Below, piece after piece: positions 58,987 through 64,000 of a stretch of 64,000 nucleotides of DNA. The translations under genes and the position numbers were made by a program. The notes beneath the pieces were generated by a model that was not told the origin of the DNA, searched no databases, and saw nothing but the letters and a program-made list of their open reading frames with translations. This DNA comes from Streptomyces eurocidicus (GTDB lineage: Bacteria; Actinomycetota; Actinomycetes; Streptomycetales; Streptomycetaceae). The stretch covers positions 248,001 through 312,000 of the forward strand of contig NZ_LGUI01000005.1 in the NCBI RefSeq assembly GCF_002891295.1. Reading direction: 5' to 3'. How positions within the stretch are numbered: the first letter of the stretch is position 1; the number at the start of each line of letters is the position of its first letter.

Positions 58987-59213
58987 GACCGGCCCCCGGT
59001 CACCGGTGCGGGCGCGGCCGGGGCTGTGGCCGGTGGTGGTGGCACCAGCGCCCGGATGACCGGGGGAAAGGCGCCGATCACCGCGGTGATCGCCAGCAGC
59101 ACGGCGGCGAGAGTGCGTGGGGAGTGCGCGAGGCGCTTGATCGCGTACGCCGCGAGCAAGGTCATGAGCGCGACGAACGCGATGACGGTTCCGTAGTAGG
59201 TGACGTGGTCCAC
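58983..59213 (-). CDS. small membrane protein coupled to the Crp/Fnr regulator
   Basis: A 76-residue protein with two predicted membrane segments (YYGTVIAFVALMTLLAAYAIKRL and TLAAVLLAITAVIGAFPPVI) and a Pro/Ala-rich tail. The ATGA overlap with the Crp/Fnr gene indicates coupled translation. It could tether or modulate the regulator; no family is recognised. Confidence 0.65.
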   Translation of the reverse strand: MDHVTYYGTVIAFVALMTLLAAYAIKRLAHSPRTLAAVLLAITAVIGAFPPVIRALVPPPPATAPAAPAPVTGGRS

Positions 59214-60025
59214 GTTGCGGCTGAGCCTTTCGTTATGGAATTTGCGGGTCTTTGGCGGGTCCAGTGCCTCTCGTGCCCGGATTGCGGCTCTCGGTGGTTA
59301 GGCGAGGTCTGCCGGTTACAAGCGGCGTTTCAAACGCTACCCCGATGCGGCGGTGACGGCGAAGTTTCCCTGAGGCGAGGGGGATTCCTCACTAATAGGA
59401 CGATGTGCTCCATGGGTACCGCGCACGCCAGGGGCGTGAAGCGTCAGGAATGCGCCCCCGGTGAGTATGCCCCGCCGGCCTCTGCGGGAATTGATGGCGA
59501 TGGAATTCGCGGGAAGCGGGAATGGGTGAACCGGAATCATCGGCGCCCGGTGAATGTGTGCGCGAATTCCCGTACCGGCCCTCGAACGAGGCGGCGGGAT
59601 GGGAGAGCCGGGGGTCAAGGGACCAACCCGGACCCCCGGCCGAGGGGCCTGGACCCGCCAAGGCTCAGACCGCCGTGCCAGTAAACACCCCCCGGCGCCT
59701 GAAAATGCCCTACTGGCCGGTTTTCGGCGGGGAGAAGTCCTAGTTGCGGGGGATCGCCGCTGCTTCGACGGGATCGGTGTCCATGACCTTACTTTGCGTA
59801 AAGCCGGTCACACTCGATCAATGATCGCTTCAGTAAGTGCGTGTGGGTGAAATCTGCGATCAAAATACAGGCCGTATGGAAGATTGCTGGACGAGTCCCT
59901 ATCCTCCTCTGGTGGCAAGAGGCCGCTACCCGTGTGGCAAGTGAGGTGTGCCCGGAGAACGCGCCCCGTGCGGGTGCGGCGAAAGCGAGAATTCACTTTC
60001 CGGTATCACCGGACGGCGTTCCTGT
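59214..60025. other. 812-base intergenic region without a supported gene
   Basis: This is the longest non-coding stretch. The part from about 59780 to 59920 is unusually AT-rich for this DNA. Short ORFs on both strands have low GC at third positions and are unlikely to be real. It contains small palindromes such as CTTT-GCGT-AAAG near 59793. It may hold promoters for the Crp unit or an unrecognised small RNA. Confidence 0.5.
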
Positions 60026-61213
60026 TTAATCTCCGGCCCGTCGTCGGGTAGCGGTGTGAGCGATTCCGTGGCCATGAATCCGTGAACCGTTCGGGGCCTG
60101 TCGCCGGGCATCCGAGGCGCGGGCGTTTCCGAGGTCGTGCGCCCCTGGGCGCGCAACCGGAGCGCTGATTCCCCTCGCCATTTCCGGCCCCCGGTCACGC
60201 GGTGACGGCTCACCGCCTCCGTGCAGCGCCACATCCACCACCAGCGCCCGGTGGTCCGTGTCCGGCAGGTCCAGGAAGCGTGCCGCGCGCGGTTCCAGCG
60301 CGGAGCTGACCAGTACGTGATCGATCTGCACACCCAGCCGCGGCGCCACCGGCCGGGGCCAGCTCGGGGTGCGGCCCAGGCCCAGCGCCGCCGCGCTGTC
60401 CCGCACCCCCGTGTCCAGGAGGGCGCGGAAGGCCGCGTGGTCCTGCGAGGCGTTGAAGTCGCCGGCGAGCACCATCGCCGTGTCGCCGCGCCCGGCGGCC
60501 ACCTCCCGCAGGCGCCCCAGCTCCTCACGCCACACCGCCAGCCCGCCCGGCTCCGGCGGCATCGGGTGCGCCACCTGGAACCGCAGCGGCACCCCCGCCA
60601 CCCGCACCACCGCCCTCGGCATCGCCAGCGTGCCCGGCACCGCACCGTCCGGCTCCAGCGGGTACCGGCTGAGGATCGCCGAGCCCTCCGCCGCGCCGCC
60701 GCCCACGACCAGCCGGTACGGATAGGCGGCCCGCACCTCCGCCCCGCCGAGCGCCGCCCCGCACGTCGCGGGCGCGCACTCCTGCACGGACACCAGGTCG
60801 GGCCGCTCCCGGCGGAGCGCCGCCAGCAGCCCCGGGGTGGCGCCGCCGAACTCCAGATTGGCCGAGAGGACGCGCAGCCGGGCCGTGACCGGGCCGGCCG
60901 GCCGCGCGGCGCCCGCCTCGTACGGGCGCAGGAACCAGCCGGTGACCGCGAGCGCGAGGAGCCCCCACGCGCAGCCCGGCACCCAGCGGGATCCCGCGGC
61001 CAGCAGCAGCGCCACCGTGAGGGGTGCTGTCAACCACGGGAGGAACGCCAGCAGTTGGGGGACCGGCGTGACCCCGTCCGTATCGAGGGCCCGGCAGGCC
61101 AGCGGCACGCTCACGACGGTCAGCAGCAGGCCCGCGCACCCGCGTGCGAGCCCTCGGCGGGAGAGCGGTGCCGCCCGCCCGTGCCGTTCGCCGGCGCTCC
61201 GGAGTTCGCTCAC
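60026..61213 (-). CDS. membrane-anchored endonuclease/exonuclease/phosphatase-family protein
   Basis: A 395-residue protein. Three N-terminal membrane segments (about 20-105) are followed by an EEP-fold domain: VLSANLEFGGATPGLLAAL, PDLVSVQECAPA with the catalytic Glu, MVLAGDFNASQDHAAFRALL, and DTDHRALVVDV with the catalytic His. The fold hydrolyses phosphodiesters in nucleic acids, lipids or nucleotides; topology suggests an extracytoplasmic active site. GTG 61213 is preferred because of GAGGA upstream; ATG 61261 is an alternative. The C-terminal 55 residues are low complexity and poorly supported. Confidence 0.8.
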   Translation of the reverse strand: MSELRSAGERHGRAAPLSRRGLARGCAGLLLTVVSVPLACRALDTDGVTPVPQLLAFLPWLTAPLTVALLLAAGSRWVPGCAWGLLALAVTGWFLRPYEAGAARPAGPVTARLRVLSANLEFGGATPGLLAALRRERPDLVSVQECAPATCGAALGGAEVRAAYPYRLVVGGGAAEGSAILSRYPLEPDGAVPGTLAMPRAVVRVAGVPLRFQVAHPMPPEPGGLAVWREELGRLREVAAGRGDTAMVLAGDFNASQDHAAFRALLDTGVRDSAAALGLGRTPSWPRPVAPRLGVQIDHVLVSSALEPRAARFLDLPDTDHRALVVDVALHGGGEPSPRDRGPEMARGISAPVARPGAHDLGNARASDARRQAPNGSRIHGHGIAHTATRRRAGD

Positions 61214-61356
61214 ACTTTTGATCCTCGCATTACCCGGCGATGGGGGATCGCTTGACGTCATATGGCAAGCTAGGAGCTGAAGGTGCCGCTCCGGCCGCAT
61301 TCGGCGTGATTTCGCGCGGTGCCTGCGCTGTCCGTACGAGCGAGGAGGTGATCGGG

Positions 61357-61413
61357 ATGACCAGTCGGAGTCCCGAGGGAAGTCCTCGCTTCAGCGTTTC
61401 CGCTTCGCTCTGA
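61357..61413 (+). CDS. 18-residue upstream ORF in the mgtA leader
   Basis: Reads MTSRSPEGSPRFSVSASL with a near-perfect ribosome binding site (GAGGAGGTGATC just upstream, 7 bases from ATG). A hairpin, CGAGG-GAAGT-CCTCG (61374-61388), lies within it. It precedes the magnesium ATPase gene by 429 bases on the same strand. A leader peptide that senses magnesium through translation efficiency, as with MgtL of enterobacteria, is a reasonable guess; sequence similarity to MgtL is absent. Confidence 0.5.
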   Translation: MTSRSPEGSPRFSVSASL

Positions 61414-61842
61414 CCCCTCGGCCGTACCGGCCGGGCCGCTGAGCCGAAGCCGATCTCTCCAGGCCCCCGGCCCCGGGTCTCCACGACCCTCCGGCCTGCT
61501 CACGGCCCGGGCGCTGTCGCGCGCATTTCCCCTTCATCCGGTGTTTTCCGGCCGCCGTCGTGCCCTGACGGGCCGCTGACAGGCGTACCCCCGTCCCGGC
61601 GGAGACGACGGCCGTAGCCCGCATATCTGTTCTCCACCCTTCCGTGCCACAGGCCCGGCCGCCACGCGGCGCCGTCGTACGGGCGCGCCACCGTGCCCCC
61701 GTACAGCCGAGCTGACGCACCGTCATGTCGCCATGCCCTCCTGCGGCTCGGCGTCGTGCGCCGTCGCGTCGCAGTGCCCTGTGCCCTCGTGCCCCCGTGC
61801 CGCCGCGCCGTCGTGCCGTCGTGCCCGGAGAGAGGTTCCGCC
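61414..61842 (+). other. 429-base untranslated leader of mgtA with degenerate repeats
   Basis: No gene is supported here. From about 61640 to 61835 there are imperfect repeats of CCGTCGTGCC and CCCCCGTGCC-like units, and GGCCG-TAC-CGGCC occurs near 61420. The region probably belongs to the 5' leader of the magnesium ATPase gene or contains its promoter. Confidence 0.45.
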
Positions 61843-64000
61843 ATGACCCACACCACCCTCACCCCGCAGAAGCTCGCACCGCCGGGCCGCAACCGCCGCG
61901 AGCGCAAGGCCGCCGAGCTGGAGACCCGTACCCGCGCCGTCGGGCAGCAGCTGGCCAGGTACAGCGCGCTGCCCGGCAGCCAGGTGCTCCAGGACGTACG
62001 GGCCACCGCCCAGGGCCTGCGGCACGACGACGCCACGGACCGCCTGGAGCGGCTCGGCGCCAACGTCATCGCCCACGACCGGGGCCCCCGCTGGTACGTC
62101 CAGCTGGCGAAGGCGTTCTGGAACCCCTTTATGCTCATCCTGGTCGCGCTGCTCGTGATCATGTACGTGCAGTGGCTCCAGGTCGCCGACGAGGAGCCCT
62201 TCGACCCCAAGATCCCGATCATCGGCGGCATGGTGCTGATCGGCGGCCTCCTGCGGTTCTGGCAGGAGTACCGGTCCGGCAGTGCCGCCGCCGCGCTGCG
62301 CGCCCTGGTCACCACGACCACGGCCGTCCAGCGCCGCGCCGGGCGCGGCGAGCAGCCGACGGCGGTCGAGATCCCGATGGACCAGGTCGTCCCCGGTGAC
62401 ATCGTGCGGCTCGCGGCGGGCGACCTCGTCCCCGCCGACCTGCGGCTGCTCACCGCCAAGGACCTCATGATCAGCCAGGCCGCGCTGTCCGGCGAGTCGC
62501 TGCCGGTCGCCAAGGCCGACACCCGCACCCACGACTACGGCCAGAGCACCACCAGCGACCCCGTCGAGGCCGACAACCTCGCCCTCATGGGCACCAGCGT
62601 CACCTCCGGCACCGCCACCGGCGTCGTCGTGGCCACCGGCGGCCGCACCTACTTCGGCTCGATGGCCGGCTCGCTCGTCGGGGAGCGCCCCGAGACCAGC
62701 TTTGACACCGGCGTCCGGAAGGTCAGCTTCCTGCTGATCCGCTTTATGCTGGTGATGGTCCCGCTGGTGTTCGCCATCAACGGCTTCACCAAGAACGACT
62801 GGGCCGAGGCGTTCACCTTCGCCGTCGCGGTCGCCGTCGGGCTCACCCCCGAGATGCTCCCGATGGTGGTCACCACCAACCTCGCGCGCGGCGCCGTCGC
62901 GATGTCCCGGCGCAAGGTCGTCGTCAAGCGCCTCAACGCCATCCAGAACCTCGGCGCCATGGACGTGCTGTGCACGGACAAGACCGGGACGCTCACCGAG
63001 GACCGCATCGTCCTCGACCGCTACCTCGACGTCCACGGCCAGGAGGACACCGAGGTCCTCGAATACGCCTACCTCAACAGCCACTTCCAGACCGGGCTGC
63101 GCAACCTCATGGACCAGGCCGTCATCGACCGGGTGCTCGAGGCCGAGGAGGTTGTCGTCGACGCGCGGTTCACCAAGGTCGACGAGATCCCCTTCGACTT
63201 CGCCCGCCGGCGCATGTCCGTGGTCCTCAGCCGCAACAGCCTCGCCGTGCCGGCCCCCGACGGCGAGGGCACCGTGGCGGGGGAGCACTGCCTGATCACC
63301 AAGGGCGCCGTCGAGGAGGTCCTCGACCTGTGCACCCGTATGACGGACGCCGGCCGGAGCGTGGAGCTCACGCCCGAGCTGCGCCGCCGGGTGACCCGTA
63401 CCGCCGAGGACCACAACCGGCGGGGCCTGCGGGTGCTGGCCGTGGCGACCCGGACGTTCCCCGCCGACCGCGAGGCGTACACCGTCGCGGACGAGGCGGA
63501 GCTGACCCTCATCGGCTTCCTCGCCTTCCTCGACCCGCCGAAGGCCGACGCGGCGGCGGCCCTGACGGCGCTCGCGGACAAGGGCGTGGCCGTCAAGGTC
63601 GTCACCGGCGACAACGAGCTGGTCGCGGCGCGCGTCTGCGCCGACGTCGGCATCCACGTCGGCGAGGTCGTCACCGGCGCCGAGCTCGACGGCCTGGACG
63701 ACGCGGAGCTGCGCTCCCTGGTCCGTACGACCACGGTCTTCGCCAAGACCAACCCCGTGCAGAAGGCCCGTATCGTCCGGGCGCTCCAGGCCGAGGGCCA
63801 CACCGTCGGCTTCCTCGGCGACGGCATCAACGACGCGGCGGCGCTGCGCGACGCCGACGTCGGCATCTCCGTCGACACGGCCGTCGACATCGCCAAGGAG
63901 TCCGCCGACATCATCCTGCTGGAGAAGGACCTGATGGTCCTGGAGCAGGGCGTCGAGCAGGGCCGGACGACCTTCGGCAACACCATCAAGTACATCAAGA
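61843..64000 (+). CDS. mgtA: magnesium-translocating P-type ATPase (3' end missing)
   Basis: The 719 visible residues include the P-type ATPase elements: ALSGESLPVAKAD (actuator domain; TGES equivalent), CTDKTGTLTEDRI with phosphorylated Asp379, KGAVEEVLDLCTRM in the nucleotide domain and GFLGDGINDAAALRDADVGISV in the hinge. Membrane segments AFWNPFMLILVALLVIMYV and LIRFMLVMVPLVFAIN, and TPEMLPMVVTTNLARGAVAMS, match the MgtA/MgtB subtype that imports Mg2+. The ATG has GAGAGAGG upstream. It extends beyond the window; the terminal membrane segments are not visible. Confidence 0.93.
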   Translation, partial: MTHTTLTPQKLAPPGRNRRERKAAELETRTRAVGQQLARYSALPGSQVLQDVRATAQGLRHDDATDRLERLGANVIAHDRGPRWYVQLAKAFWNPFMLILVALLVIMYVQWLQVADEEPFDPKIPIIGGMVLIGGLLRFWQEYRSGSAAAALRALVTTTTAVQRRAGRGEQPTAVEIPMDQVVPGDIVRLAAGDLVPADLRLLTAKDLMISQAALSGESLPVAKADTRTHDYGQSTTSDPVEADNLALMGTSVTSGTATGVVVATGGRTYFGSMAGSLVGERPETSFDTGVRKVSFLLIRFMLVMVPLVFAINGFTKNDWAEAFTFAVAVAVGLTPEMLPMVVTTNLARGAVAMSRRKVVVKRLNAIQNLGAMDVLCTDKTGTLTEDRIVLDRYLDVHGQEDTEVLEYAYLNSHFQTGLRNLMDQAVIDRVLEAEEVVVDARFTKVDEIPFDFARRRMSVVLSRNSLAVPAPDGEGTVAGEHCLITKGAVEEVLDLCTRMTDAGRSVELTPELRRRVTRTAEDHNRRGLRVLAVATRTFPADREAYTVADEAELTLIGFLAFLDPPKADAAAALTALADKGVAVKVVTGDNELVAARVCADVGIHVGEVVTGAELDGLDDAELRSLVRTTTVFAKTNPVQKARIVRALQAEGHTVGFLGDGINDAAALRDADVGISVDTAVDIAKESADIILLEKDLMVLEQGVEQGRTTFGNTIKYIK

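Noticed and set aside
59808..60029. Overlapping 62-codon ORFs on both strands in the 59.2-60.0 kb gap
   Set aside because: Third-position GC is low in both, there are no ribosome binding sites, and no recognisable motifs. Treated as non-coding.
61414..61842. M-box riboswitch ahead of mgtA
   Set aside because: I could not recognise the conserved M-box helices or loops; the region is mostly degenerate GC-rich repeats.

Overview
The window is chromosomal DNA from a high-GC actinomycete, almost certainly a Streptomyces or close relative. Base composition is very GC-rich, third codon positions are nearly all G or C, GTG and TTG starts are frequent, and genes often overlap by ATGA or GTGA. The gene families also fit: SARP and dual-domain MerR regulators, DUF2637, a HATPase regulator, a PucR-controlled xanthine dehydrogenase locus, a FhuF-type iron reductase under an IdeR/DmdR-like box, and an OtrA-like ribosomal protection protein. 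I saw no rRNA, tRNA, CRISPR array, transposase or phage module. No database search was possible; family names rest on motifs and remembered family features.

Layout. 1-3.7 kb: a partial SnoaL-like gene, then a coupled DyP peroxidase / catalase-family / small ferredoxin-fold-like cassette headed by a 12-codon ORF. 4.1-9.7 kb: response regulator, histidine kinase, ABC ATPase and FtsX-type permease in one operon. 10-18.2 kb: serine hydrolase, erythromycin-esterase-like gene divergent from a dual MerR regulator, a reductase gene relic, an orphan proteasome-like Ntn hydrolase, a glycine-rich secreted protein, a LuxR-type regulator, and a SARP gene knocked out of frame by a heptanucleotide tandem repeat. 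18.3-27.1 kb: one long minus-strand transcription unit that starts with a leader peptide and runs through sulfite reductase, a zinc-ribbon protein, CysH, CysC, CysD and CysN, then continues into a type II thioesterase with a cysteine nucleophile and two paired acyl-CoA dehydrogenases. 27.4-34.5 kb: GNAT, GAF regulator, YihY-type membrane protein, RsgA with a leader ORF and structured 5' region, then an Ada-AlkA fusion and Ogt for alkylation repair. 34.7-44 kb: LuxR regulator, PP2C-like protein with frameshifts, HATPase, DUF2637, FhuF-like protein, GntR, and a helical-repeat protein. 44.4-49.3 kb: OtrA-like GTPase behind an apparent attenuator, a membrane protein, and a secreted trypsin-like protease with FG-GAP-like repeats. 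49.4-58.2 kb: purine catabolism (XdhC, NCS2 permease, three xanthine dehydrogenase subunits) with divergent PucR. 58.2-64 kb: Crp/Fnr regulator with a small membrane protein, a membrane-anchored endonuclease/phosphatase-family protein, and a magnesium P-type ATPase with a long 5' leader that runs off the end.

Main themes. (i) Control by short leader ORFs and RNA hairpins recurs ahead of sulfite reductase, rsgA, the OtrA-like gene and mgtA; in two cases the hairpin covers the downstream ribosome binding site. (ii) Sulfate activation is physically fused to an acyl-processing module (Cys-thioesterase plus acyl-CoA dehydrogenase pair), and the convergent SARP gene carries a slippage-prone repeat, which suggests a small unexplored metabolic locus. 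(iii) A family of long palindromic intergenic elements occurs four times, mostly between converging genes.
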